Position numbers and translations under genes: made by a program. This document shows, one piece after another, positions 1 to 10,155 of a stretch of DNA of 64,000 nucleotides; positions within the stretch are counted from its first letter, which is position 1, and every line of letters starts with the position of its first letter. The stretch is from Periconia sp. R9002 (lineage: Eukaryota; Ascomycota; Dothideomycetes; Pleosporales; Periconiaceae). Below the pieces are notes generated by a model. The model did no database searches and was not told the DNA's origin. It saw nothing but the letters and a program-made list of their open reading frames with translations. The DNA is taken from contig JAMAHW010000101.1 of NCBI GenBank assembly GCA_023627715.1, positions 1 to 64,000 on the forward strand. The letters are read 5' to 3'.

Positions 1-648
1 TTACTATGTCTACCCTTTCTTCTTCCCCCCTCCTTCTTTCCCTCCTCTCTTCCCTAAAAAGTGTCCCGTCCGCCTACCTATTCCGTCCGTGCACCTACCC
101 ACCCACCAAAACATAATCCTAAACGAAACGTACACCGTGCGTTGCGTGCGTTTTGCAGAAGAAGCCTAACTAGGAAGGGGGTACGAGGGAAGTTGCTTAC
201 AACGTCTGTGCATTGATGTGATTTATCGACCGATTGATATTTGCGAAATCCTAGAGTTAACGTTTACGTACGGGTGTGTATGTGGTTCGCGAAGTATGTT
301 GTATATGATGTTGATTTTGGGGGGAGAGAGAGGGAGGGAGATTGCACTTTTGCCAAGCATATACAGGTAGCTTGAGGTAAGAACTAGATATGTATGGATG
401 GATGGAGCTGGGAACATGTCATCGCGGGACGGTTGTGCACAGGTCGACCGTTCTCGTCTTGTTGGTATTATATGTCCGTCCCGTCCCGTTCGGGGATGAT
501 GGGGATGTTGGAAAAGGGGGGAGACGGCTACGTACTACACTCAAGTGCTGTATGTATACATCATCCCCCCTTCCCCTCCGACCGACATAGTTCGTAAAAA
601 CCCAAGGCAGTTGAGTCCTCTACCTCCTTAAAAAAGCGTCGAAGAAAA
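1..648. other. Intergenic, upstream of the AYR1-like gene
   Basis: No convincing coding frame is seen; the open frames here are short and low in complexity. The stretch is pyrimidine-rich at its left edge and presumably carries the promoter and 5' UTR of the reductase that starts at 649. The left end could hold the 3' end of a gene outside the window, but nothing shows this. Confidence 0.6.
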
Positions 649-1651
649 ATGCCTCCCTGCCCCCAAAAAACCATCCTCACAACAGGCTGCTCCCAAAACG
701 GCATCGGCGCATCCCTCGCCCACGCCCTCGCAACCCAAACCCTATCCAACACCTTAATCCTAGCAACCGCACGCTCCGTGTCCAAGATCCCCTCGACTCT
801 CTCCGCGCTCCCAAACGTGCGTACCCTCGCCCTCGACGTAACCTCGCCTGCCTCCATCGCAGCCGCGGCGTCCTACCTGAGCGCCAACGCACTCACCCTC
901 GACGTGCTGATCAACAACGCGGGGGCAGGGTACACGATGCCGCTCCTCGACGCATCCATCGAGCGCGCAAAAGCCGTCTACGACGTCAACGTCTGGGGCG
1001 CGCTCCGCGTCACCCAAGCCTTCGCCCCGCTCCTCATCGCGCGGAAAGGACGAATCGTGAACATCAGCACCTGTGGCGCCGTCACCAACACGCCTTGGAT
1101 CGGGGCGTACACGTCCTCGAAGGCGGCGTTGACGACGTTGTCCGAGACGTTGAGGTTGGAGCTTGCGCCGCTGGGGGTCAGTGTTGTGGCGGTTATGGTG
1201 GGCACCGTGGAGTCGGAGTTTCATGCTAATGAGGGGGTTTTTGAGTTGCCGATGAGGGAAGGAGGGAAGTCGTCGTTGTATGCGCCGATTGAGGCGAGGA
1301 TTGGGGAGTGGGCGAGTGGGAGGGCGACGCCGAAGGGGGTCAGTGCGGACGAGTTTGTGGGGTTGATTGTCGGGGATGTGCTTGGGGAGGATGCTGGGGG
1401 TGTGGTGTGGAAGGGCCCGTATTCGGGGAGCGTGAAGTGGATGTTTAGGGTTGCGCCGCGGTTTGTTGCTGTGAGTTGTTCCTTCTTTTTCAACAAATTC
1501 GGATTTGTAGAGCTTTTTGGGGTTCTTCTTTGTAGGGTTGTTGAACTAACGTACGTGTATCTTTTTTGGTCTATAGGATGCAGCTATGAGCTACTCGCAG
1601 GGTTTGAAGGAGCTCAAGGCGCACTACGATGCGGAAGAGAAATCGCGGTAG
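649..1651 (+). CDS. AYR1: Short-chain dehydrogenase, AYR1-like 1-acyl-DHAP reductase
   Basis: This is a classical short-chain dehydrogenase/reductase of 298 residues from two exons, 649-1470 and 1577-1651. The 106-nt intron has donor GTGAGT and acceptor CTATAG, and splicing gives the C-terminus DAAMSYSQGLKELKAHYDAE and a clean TAG. The N-terminal Rossmann motif is TGCSQNGIG (residues 12-20), the NNAG motif is at 89-92, and the catalytic YxxxK is Y154/K158 in AYTSSKAAL. The TGCSxxGIG start and overall length fit the fungal NADPH-dependent 1-acyldihydroxyacetone phosphate reductases (yeast Ayr1), which act at lipid droplets and the ER to make lysophosphatidic acid. The substrate is inferred from family resemblance; another lipid or steroid SDR substrate is possible. 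It is convergent with the kinase gene, whose stop lies 79 bp away. Confidence 0.85.
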
Positions 1652-1730
1652 AGTCTATATTCCTCGTGAATCCTGATTCCGGAATAGCTTTGCCGGATAG
1701 CAAGAAACGATTTTTATAGCGGGTACAGTT

Positions 1731-3368
1731 CTATGTGATGGCTATGGGCTCCTCTACTATTACGGGTTGGGAGAGCATTTCAATGTCCTGCCTTCGGACA
1801 TTCTCGTTCAATACCAAGCTATGTCCCACTACATCATACGACTGTTTTTCCATCCAGCTCGCAAACTTTTTGATGATCGCAGCAACGTGTTCCGGGGTGG
1901 TGTGGTGCCAGCGGTACCATGAGGGAGGCTTATGGTCGTGTTTGCAGCTACATTGATGTTCCAGTGCACGATTATAATGTAGTTCTGCTTTGACAAGCGA
2001 CTCAAGGCGCGCGACGAATTTCACGGGCCTTCTTTCCCCAGAAACATCCAGCTTGAACTCGTCAACGGGGTGACTGCACTTCCTTCTCCATTCCATGAGC
2101 CTGCGGGGAACATCGCTCGTGTGTCCAATCGTGACCAGAGCAGGACTGGCGAGTGAGGAGAAGATGTATATGTACCCTGCTCGCTGTTCTCGAAGAGCAA
2201 GCGGCCTTCTCAGCATTCGTTCGATTTCTGTTTCTAGCCAGAGATGTGTGCGGAGTGTGTATGATGCCTTCGATGGCTGCAACATTCCAGGGCCAGTGTC
2301 CTCAGAATCTGTGAATTCAATTTCTACTGGTGTTTGATTGTCTTTCATAAACTTATCATTCTCTTGAGCTGTTTCTCCATCATTCTTAGCGGCCTCCCTG
2401 ATTGAGCAGTCATCGCAAAATAACGCGTGGTCACGTCGCGAGCATGCTGAGTGTATGCTCCATAGCCAATATACCAAATCGTCCGCTCCGATTCGATCTT
2501 TACTTGTAGGTTCCAACATGGCAGGGATTGTGTAAAACAATCCATCTTGCGGAGAGCTAGAAGTTTCCAGGAAAGACTTGGTCAAAGCCTCCAGGATATC
2601 TCCTACCATGTCCCAATAAGGGGACCCGTTCAAGACAAAGCGATCAAAGCCGGGCTCCAATGCCGCCAATATTTCGAGAAAAACGCAGCCTAGAGAGAAT
2701 ACGTCCGATTTCCTGTTTCTGCGGTCATGGTTCGCCACTTCTGGGGCGCAGTATCGCCTGGTGAAACCTCCTGGTGGGCCTGTAGTAGTAGTTTGGTCTA
2801 GGTCTGTTGCGTCGAAGGAGATGCCAAAGTCAGTGTAGATGACGCGCCCGTTGTGTATGAGGATGTTCTTTGGTTTGATATCTTTGTGTCGGATTGTATG
2901 TTTATGCATGAATGCAAGACCGCTTGCAAGGCATCCATATGCACTATATAGAACAGATTGTTGGATACTGGTGGCTGGCATCCGCGTATCCCGAATATCT
3001 TGTAGATAGGCTTGCAAATCTCCTTGCTCGGCAACCGGCAGCAGGAGCATGCCCAGCTCGCGGCCGCATGCATACGTTCCGAATAGCTGAACCATGTGCG
3101 GATGATCCTTCAGCCGGTTCAGGATGTCGATTTCGTTACGAATTGTCTGGTGCCATTTTCGCAAGTCGGTTCCATAGTATTTGTGGAACAATTTGTAGGC
3201 AAACCTTTGGCCGGTGATTTGATCTTCTACTTCGTCAACCGTAGCGCTTCCTCCATAGCCAAGTCGGCCGTGATATTGAAAGGGCAATTGGTTACGATGC
3301 GCAATCTCTATATGCTGGCCTTGCCGAAGGATTATACTGGAAGATGCGATTGGAACCGTGTCATCCAT
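1731..3368 (-). CDS. Protein kinase fused to a C-terminal GIY-YIG/T5orf172 domain
   Basis: This is a single-exon gene of 545 residues. I chose the ATG at 3368 (MDDTV) because the further 51 in-frame upstream codons look like untranslated sequence. The kinase domain spans about residues 32-300: glycine loop LGYGGSATV (36-44), ATP-binding lysine in FAYK (K59), catalytic loop HKDIKPKN (HKD in place of HRD, D163), DFG at 180-182 and APE at 208-210, so it is probably active. An acidic linker follows. Residues about 398-490 resemble the T5orf172/DUF1766 branch of the GIY-YIG superfamily: GYIYIF at 398-403, VTIGHT around 412-417, RR at 422-423, KAELHY with E462, a CSCKHDH cluster and a late SWYRW. 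GIY-YIG proteins are typically nucleases, but fungal T5orf172 proteins are largely uncharacterised. The protein is probably soluble; no signal peptide or membrane segment is seen. Confidence 0.85.
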   Translation of the reverse strand: MDDTVPIASSSIILRQGQHIEIAHRNQLPFQYHGRLGYGGSATVDEVEDQITGQRFAYKLFHKYYGTDLRKWHQTIRNEIDILNRLKDHPHMVQLFGTYACGRELGMLLLPVAEQGDLQAYLQDIRDTRMPATSIQQSVLYSAYGCLASGLAFMHKHTIRHKDIKPKNILIHNGRVIYTDFGISFDATDLDQTTTTGPPGGFTRRYCAPEVANHDRRNRKSDVFSLGCVFLEILAALEPGFDRFVLNGSPYWDMVGDILEALTKSFLETSSSPQDGLFYTIPAMLEPTSKDRIGADDLVYWLWSIHSACSRRDHALFCDDCSIREAAKNDGETAQENDKFMKDNQTPVEIEFTDSEDTGPGMLQPSKASYTLRTHLWLETEIERMLRRPLALREQRAGYIYIFSSLASPALVTIGHTSDVPRRLMEWRRKCSHPVDEFKLDVSGERRPVKFVARLESLVKAELHYNRALEHQCSCKHDHKPPSWYRWHHTTPEHVAAIIKKFASWMEKQSYDVVGHSLVLNENVRRQDIEMLSQPVIVEEPIAIT

Positions 3369-4149
3369 TTCTAGTAAGTTGGTTCTCTTGGCGTGATGAC
3401 CGTGCGACGCGACTGTGTAACGGAGGGAGAGAAGATGGAGTGAGTGGTAAGAAGACAGGAAGTCAGCCGTGTTGATTAGCGGTAAATACCCCTGTCTGCC
3501 GCCTTGCATGCACCGCCACACAACTTCTACAGCCGCGCCAGAAAACGATGAGTGTATAACACGCGCAAATAGTGTTGAGGTGTGAACAGTTACGGCGCAT
3601 AGACCGCAAGGATGGGGAGAAAAGAAAGACTCCGCTGGTGAAGTTCATGTATGTTTGGACAAAACAAAGAGTAGGCATGTTACAGTCTATAGATTATATA
3701 TGTCCTATCTTTGCAGCTGAACTACTTTACGCTAGGCGTTCGTAACTGAACTACGCCATCCACTTGCTCCGTTGGGAGTCGACAGAATAGGACAGAGCTA
3801 GGATATGCTGCAAAGGAAGGTCTCATCATAATAGTTCGTAAGTGGATAAAATGAACTGAGCAGTGATGATTGCCAAGCCGACGGCAAATGCCGATGTTTG
3901 CGTATATCCAACCCCATACCACTTCTCGTCCTCCCCTCCTATCAAAACCTTCCCACACCGTGCCAGCACGAATCAACGTCCCCCAATTACCCACACCGTG
4001 AGTCAACTTGTCGGCCCCTTCAAACCGCTTACCCATCTCTCATTCCTACGTCCGTGCGGTACATTCATCTTCTCCATCCTCTTTACATCCTGAGCAAGCC
4101 ACCGAACACCGTTTTTCTCGTCCGCTTATCTATTAGCTCGAGAGGCATG

Positions 4150-4200
4150 TCTCTCTCTCTCTCTCTCACACACACACAGAGAGAGAGAGGGGGGGGGGGG
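4150..4200. repeat. Compound microsatellite (TC)n(CA)n(GA)n(G)12
   Basis: Four simple repeats lie back to back: TC dinucleotides (about 4150-4167), CA (to about 4178), GA (to about 4189), then a run of 12 G. The TC and GA blocks are mutually complementary, so the tract can fold back on itself. Confidence 0.95.
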
Positions 4201-4629
4201 AATGAACATCCCGGATTGACGTTCCTTGCGGACAGACTCCTAAGATTTCGCCACCTAATTGAAAATTCCTACCCAATTAAAAAATCATCCCTCCCCTATA
4301 CACCTAGGTAAACATTCCACACTCCCCACATCTCCACCAACACCACCCCTCACCTCAAGCTATCTTCTCCATCTCCATTGCTGCGGGACTAATTCGCAGG
4401 GAGTTTGATCCTCGTCGACAACCCCCTACACCCCCCTCCCCAAGAATTGATCACTTCCCAACAACAAAAAATATAAACGGGCAGAGTATCTGATCCCATA
4501 TTCCCACATCATATCATCAGCAGCAATAGCAGGCAAGTCTCAATCTGGGAACAGACTCAGCACACACAAGCCTTTGCCAGCCCCACGAATCACCCCACAT
4601 GTAATCCCCCTCCCCCTTCTGAAAGAAAA

Positions 4630-4634
<5 letters not shown>

Positions 4635-4661
<27 letters not shown>
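4635..4661. repeat. A27 homopolymer
   Basis: An uninterrupted run of 27 A preceded by an A-rich lead. No retrotransposon or processed gene copy is recognisable directly upstream, so it is recorded only as a homopolymer. Confidence 0.95.
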
Positions 4662-4665
<4 letters not shown>

Positions 4666-4942
4666 TCCAACTATCCTCAGTGACTTGTTCATATTACTAT
4701 TCTTTCCAGAATAGGACGATAGGTAGACGAAACTTGAGTTAGTGTACTTGCTAGCCGGTCGGTCATTGAGGTGTTTGCGAACCATCAAAGGAAGGATCAA
4801 TGGGGTCGAAAATGTCTTGAGTAGAACTTCAATGGAACTTGGACTTCATATCCCGAGTCACTTATTTGAAGAACAATGAAATTACCTCCTATTAAACGCC
4901 GAGGCCGAAGACCTCAAGACACACCAACCAAGCCACCCAACC

Positions 4943-6807
4943 TCACCCACCCCCCGAAACATTCCTCCTACTCTCCGCCATCTTCATTACGGGCGGGTCA
5001 TAATAATACCTCCCATGCAGCACATACACTACCCCCACAAGCAAAACAAACACCACCCAAGCCAGCGGCGCCCAATTGACGCCGCCGATCGTGACTGCGT
5101 CGCCGCCCACGGGGAAGCATGTAAACACCATAATGTTGGCGGAGTAGACGATTGCGACGATATTGATGGGGAGACCCAAACATCCGAGACTCAAACGAGC
5201 GGGGGGCATCTGACGGCGTCTCCCGCGAGCCAGAACCCGACAAGTAATAGCGAGCATAAACGACGAGAGGAGACACATGAGACCGAGCGAGACAATGGTA
5301 TCGAACGGGACGAGCCCACCCAAGCTCGGCAGGCACAAAACGGCGGCAAGGAGAGTCGACTGGACGATCGCGTTGACAGGCAAGGTTTTGGCCTGGTCGA
5401 CGCGGGCGAGGAGTTGGTGGAGAGGGAGCCCGCGGTCCCTGGAAAAAGCCCAAATTTCCCGCGACGCCGTCGCCAGAGCTGGAACGCCCCCGAAGAAGAT
5501 GGAAACGATCATGAACAAGAGCATCATCGTGGCGGGACCGCGGCCTGTTCGGCGCAAGATGATCTCGTATGGCGGTCCATTGCCAACAATGTTGCCCATG
5601 CGACCGACACTGAGAAGCACAGCCATGAGTATGAGGATTCCTACGGATGCGTTGACCGCGAAGGACCATAGCATGCAGCGTGGTACGATTTTGCGGGCGT
5701 TGGGTATTTCCTCGGACATGTGCACAAGGGAATTGGGACCTGCGGCTGATGTTAAAAGAAACTGAAAAAGGGTACGGAGGTACGACTAACCCAGCATGCA
5801 TTTGATACTAGTTTGGTCAGTGTATACTCTCCTTATGCTAGAGGAGAGGGGGCTGAGTGAACTTACACTCTGACTTGGCTGAGAAGGCATGCTAGGGTAA
5901 GCTTGCTCGGAGCAATGTCTTCATCGACCACTGAAGGACCATTAACACTCTCTCGTCCCCTAGAATTGGACACGATGAGCGTGACAAAACAACACAATGA
6001 GCTGCCAACATGTGCCGCCAACGCAAAACGCTGCACTCTCGGCATCATCCCTCGACTCCATCCATTCAACTAAAACGAGAGCACGAGATACCCAAACATG
6101 ATAATCGTCAGCTGCCAATACTGAAAAACCGTGGGGCTTCCCGTAGCTTTGAGTAACGACTGAAGTAAAATCGCCGCGAAGTAAACACCACTCGACACGC
6201 CAGTGACCCAGCCAAGCGAAGACATCCATCCAGCCAGGTAGCTGAGGAATTTCTGGTGTGATCGGGGGCCGAACTCGCTGATCCAGACGTACATGCCGCC
6301 GGCGGTGGCCGTCATACTCTGCATCTCGGCGAGGCTCAGGACGACCGTGGAAGACCCCAGCATGGTCAGGATGAAGGCGAAGAGAATGGTGCGGATTCCG
6401 AAAGACGTGAATACACTGTTTAAAGATAGGATGACGTACTCCCATGTCCCTAAACCACCATTAGCTAAGTAGATAGCAAGCGTATGGTGAATCGACAGCC
6501 ACCACTTACCCATGTATAACGTTGCAAAGCCCACAGTGCTTAATATCCCAAAATTGCGCCTCAACACTTGCCGCATGCCGAGTTGATGCATGTGCTGTTC
6601 ATCCTGGTCTGTATGGGAGTCGAACTGATCCAGATCGTCGGGAAAAAGACGGACTGGTATATTGGCGCGAGAATTTGGTTCCTGGTCGGCGAACATGGGA
6701 CTCCTGGGATTTGTGTGCGCGGACTGAGGAAGCATGGGGCGACGAGCGGCGCTTAAGGGGGGCATGGGCAGCATTTCAATGGAGTTTTCCTCTGACTCGG
6801 AAGTCAT
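4943..6807 (-). pseudogene. APC-type amino-acid/choline permease, interrupted by an in-frame TAG
   Basis: Four exons on the minus strand (6807-6510, 6449-5867, 5807-5791, 5745-4943) give an APC-superfamily permease of the fungal GABA/choline/amino-acid type, about 566 codons. Motifs include STVGFATLYMGTWEYV in the first membrane region and AGPNSLVHMSEEIPNARKI, a hallmark segment of these fungal permeases. About 12 membrane helices and a cytosolic N-tail are visible. Introns are 60, 59 and 45 nt; the third exon is only 17 nt. Codon 226 (6072-6070) is TAG in the middle of a membrane segment, with the reading frame and family-like spacing intact on both sides (conserved Trp before it, LNGW and MMPRV after it). 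No consensus intron removes it. It is therefore a pseudogene, a null allele or a sequencing error. The only splice alternative is a 60-nt in-phase intron with a poor GTTTTT donor, which would delete the helix. Confidence 0.6.
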
Positions 6808-7253
6808 TGTAGCTGAAAGTGGATGTGGATGGGATGAGATGAATATGGAAGAATGCAGTGGTTCATCAAGTGACTGAGACGAGAGCGAGGTGAGGCGATA
6901 TGAGGGGTGGTGAGAGAGGAGTCGATAGGATAATGAGATGATAGGGGTATGTAACAATTTGCTTTGGTTGGTGCCCAGAGCCGCAGCTGCCAAATGCATC
7001 ACATCGCTTCTTCCACCTCGAATCAAGCTAGGCAAAGATTGCGGGAGAAAGCATGTTGGGGAAAGAAGGGTCCTATGGCCCAGTTCCACCCAACATTCAC
7101 TGCTTATTGTCATTTTTCGGTGTGTATAAAATTCGAGTATTGGCGTCAGAAATCGGCGCTGTAATCGTCGCATTCCATATGACTGGTTATGGGGGTATCA
7201 TCCAAAGAAAACTACATCTGACCTCACGTTCTCTTCTCTGCATTCAATAGCCA
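6808..7253. other. Intergenic, permease promoter region
   Basis: This contains the promoter and 5' UTR of the permease gene and the 3' flank of the Alba-like gene. The 122-codon upstream extension of the permease frame (to 7173) does not resemble the family and is treated as untranslated. Confidence 0.5.
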
Positions 7254-8126
7254 TCAATCATCTTCATCCGCCGTATAAACTTCGAAACTCTGCTCTCCAA
7301 ATGCCCGCCTGAACTCTTCGATCCTCCTGTTCGTCAACCAAACGGTGAGAATAGGTACCTTTCTCGTTTTCCCTTCCCCTTGCGCACGTTCCTTTCTTTC
7401 AAAGTCTGCCTCACCATCATCACTTGGGTGAGCATCTTCACCTCCTCTTACTCTCGCCTTTCCGCCGTCTTTCTTGTCGATTTCCTGCAGACGACTGGAT
7501 AAACTTGAATACGAATACCACACCACTTTGCGGCCATGCTCCATCGTAGCATCGGATCCAGCGACCACACGCTTTGCCAACTCGACAATTCCCACCAACT
7601 TTGTCGTCGCGTCCGCCTGCGCCGATATAGCGATTACGCCGCATTCACTTTCTGCGCTGGAACCATCGGTGTCGCCTTTCAAGGAGTCCGGCACTTCGAT
7701 AGACGAATCTTTTCTACGGGAATGTCCCAGGTACACTTTTAGACGATTCAGTGCCGAAGTGATATTCTGGTTACGTGTATAAACGATCGGAACACAGTGT
7801 GCTTCCCAATCCCATGTCGAGCTTAACCGCTCAACCACGCTGCGCCGCGTCTCTGGTGGGAGAAGAACCCAAGGTGTGTAGAGAGTTTCATTGTCGGTAG
7901 TTTTGACCTTCTTCACGGCCGGTGCCTCGTTCTTGTCGGAAAATTTGCGCTTTCCCTCATTTGCCGATGTAATGTGATTGTCGCTAACCGCAGTCTTCCC
8001 CTTCGCTCGTTCAGTGGAATTGCCGATGAGAGGGAGCGTGGGCCCGTCGCTAGAGTAGGGGACGAGTGTTGCAAGAGCTATGGAAGTATCGCCTTCGTGC
8101 GGAACGGAGGAAAGGGCCGGGACCAT
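7254..8126 (-). CDS. Alba-like domain protein, possible RNase P/MRP subunit
   Basis: Single exon, 290 residues. The first ~90 residues are low in complexity and hold a basic, nuclear-localisation-like stretch (GKRKFSDKNEAPAVKKVK). From about residue 95 the sequence reads like an Alba fold: a leading segment RNQNITSALNRLKVYLG, then GVIAISAQADATTKLVGIVELAKRVV, the strand-helix signature of Alba proteins, and a C-terminal strand PILTVWLTNRRIEEF. The core is split by two charged inserts, one serine/aspartate-rich and one basic/acidic. Alba-like proteins of this size in fungi include the RNase P/MRP subunits Pop6/Rpp25 and Pop7/Rpp20, which bind RNA in the nucleolus; assignment here is by fold only. 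It precedes ECT1 on the same strand with 300 bp between them. Confidence 0.65.
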   Translation of the reverse strand: MVPALSSVPHEGDTSIALATLVPYSSDGPTLPLIGNSTERAKGKTAVSDNHITSANEGKRKFSDKNEAPAVKKVKTTDNETLYTPWVLLPPETRRSVVERLSSTWDWEAHCVPIVYTRNQNITSALNRLKVYLGHSRRKDSSIEVPDSLKGDTDGSSAESECGVIAISAQADATTKLVGIVELAKRVVAGSDATMEHGRKVVWYSYSSLSSRLQEIDKKDGGKARVRGGEDAHPSDDGEADFERKERAQGEGKTRKVPILTVWLTNRRIEEFRRAFGEQSFEVYTADEDD

Positions 8127-8426
8127 GTTGACGGTAAGTACAGTGGTGAGGAAAGTCTAACGTACGTAGGTAGAGGCGTGCAAAGTTGGTGGATGATTTT
8201 CGGCGGGCGGGGTTAACATGACGAGAGCTTGCTATCGCCGACCGAATTCTACCTTATGTAATCAATTTCTAAATATTCAACGGTTTAAACATGAAAAGGC
8301 TATGTGATTGGTATTCATGTTTTTTTTTTCTTTCTGCTTCGTGTACAGCGCAGCCGTTTACTACGTATAGCCATATAAAAATATACCTAAACGTTACAAC
8401 ACACGCAACGAGCGCAAGTGCTCGGT

Positions 8427-10155
8427 TTATATGCCAAACTGACCCTCGACCTCCCTTCTCCTCTGCTCCCTTTCCAGATCCTGTCTCCGCCGTTCCGCCT
8501 CCTCCGTTATACCCTTCTCGCCCTTAGCACGCTGCCGCTCCTCATACAGTGCTCGGCCCTTCATAATGCGATTCACAATTTCTCCCGCGTTGACGTTCTG
8601 GAAGTTATGGTTTGCGATTTCGCGGTAGAGGTTGAGCTTCTTCGCGGTGGCGTATGGATCGTAGGTCAGGGGCATAAAGGAAGTTACGCCGTGGTAGACG
8701 CGAGCGGGCGGGCCGCCATAGGGGAGGGTGAGGAGGAACGCTTTGGAGAGGGAGAAGGGGGAACCGAAGATAATGGCATTGATGTACTGGAGAATGAGTT
8801 AGGATGGAGGATGATATGATAGGGTGAATGGGAGGAGCGTACCTTGCATTGTAATACACACAGTCCGCGCTCGAAAATGTTCATGATGGGGAAGTTGATG
8901 CCTTTCCAGTGGTTAATGACCTCGTCGTCGTGGATTCCGGCGACCAGGAACACGGGGCTATAGTCCTCCCCGGTGTTATCCACGCGCTCCTTTTTGGCTT
9001 CTTCGGTATACCATCCACGTTGTTTGGCATCCTTCTCTTCGGTCTCTGTAACGTGGCGTAGAAATTCAATATGACCCGACGAAAACAGATCCCAACCTCC
9101 GTCAACATAGACGACTGATTGACCAGGCCTCACACCTTTACCGTCGACGAGTTTGTGGAATTTGCCCTTTTCCTCCTTCACGGCTTGGTTAACGGTGGGC
9201 GAAGTGGGCGAAGTGGGCGAGAGCGGCGTTGATCCGCTTGCGCTAGGTCTCCGCTCGGGAGCAGAGCTCTGTGTGGTCCTGCGATACTTTGCGGGGCGTG
9301 ATGCGTGCCAGTACCACACATCACATCCTGGCGCGAGCCCCGTCTCATCGGTCGCATAGTCTTTGATGCGCTGCAGCATCGCCTCGCCCGTCTCTTTGCG
9401 CTCAGCCTCTCCTCCTGGACCCTCGTCGCCCGATAACCGCTTCTCGAGGGATGGTATAAAGTGGGTTTTGGTGCACAGCAACATGCGCCCCACGAGATCG
9501 GTGGTGGAAATGCCCGGCGTGCGCTTCACGACTTTAAACCTCCCGGCGGCCTTGACATAACGGTAGCAATCCTGTCCACTGCTGTCCGAGGTAATATCGT
9601 CACCATGAACGACGTACTTGCATCCGTAGTGGGTGATCCAGGGGAGCGAGGTTACATAGGGAGCTTTGGGGATTGCGCGGGTAGCCCAGCGGCAGGCTTC
9701 AACGGCCATGACCCTACGCTACGACATTAGTTCCGGGCATGCTTAGTGGAGGATTATGAGCAAAAGGAGGGTTGCGCACCGCTCGTCCAGACGCATCACC
9801 GTCGGACCCTTGTTCTCGAGAATGGCCTCGTCCGAGTGGACGCCGACGAGGAGTTCGGTGCCGAGCTGGCGGGCCTGCAGCATGGCGCCGGCATGGCCTG
9901 TTCAATGGTTGTGTTTGTGTAAGACTGACGGCCATTATAAGGAGGGAGCGAGGGGGAAGGAGAGCGTACCGTGGTGGCTAAAGTCGAAGCAGCCGTCGAC
10001 CCAAATGCGGTTGTCGTCGACTGGAACGTCTTCCTGGGGATCAACAGGCCACTGGCCCTTGGTCGGGATCCATTCTCCCTGTAGGTTCCATGTTGGCATT
10101 GGCATGTGGAGGGGAATAGATAGGTACATACCTTTGCGCTCTGTCTACGAATCAT
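8427..10155 (-). CDS. ECT1: Ethanolamine-phosphate cytidylyltransferase
   Basis: Five exons (10155-10132, 10078-9970, 9897-9780, 9713-8843, 8786-8427) encode 493 residues. The enzyme makes CDP-ethanolamine from CTP and phosphoethanolamine, the rate-controlling step of the Kennedy pathway to phosphatidylethanolamine. It has the expected tandem cytidylyltransferase domains. The first contains RIWVDGCFDFSHHGHAGAM, with the HxGH nucleotide-binding motif as HHGH, and RTPGISTTDLVGRM, the RTxGISTT signature. The second contains VVYVDGGWDLFSSGHIEF, in which the equivalent motif reads SSGH, so the first histidine is absent. A Ser/Pro/Thr-rich linker joins them, and the C-terminus is charged and helical. 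The four introns are 53, 72, 66 and 56 nt and all junctions keep frame. The first exon codes for only eight residues. Confidence 0.93.

Larger units (their letters stand above)
3369..4942. other. Intergenic region between kinase and permease
   Basis: No gene is supported. The right part is CT/CA-rich and contains a compound microsatellite and a 27-nt A tract, annotated separately. The left part should hold the kinase promoter and the right end the 3' region of the permease gene. Confidence 0.6.

Noticed and set aside
3369..3521. 51-residue N-terminal extension of the kinase frame
   Set aside because: The extension has no domain character and looks like leader sequence; the MDDTV start gives a normal kinase N-terminus.
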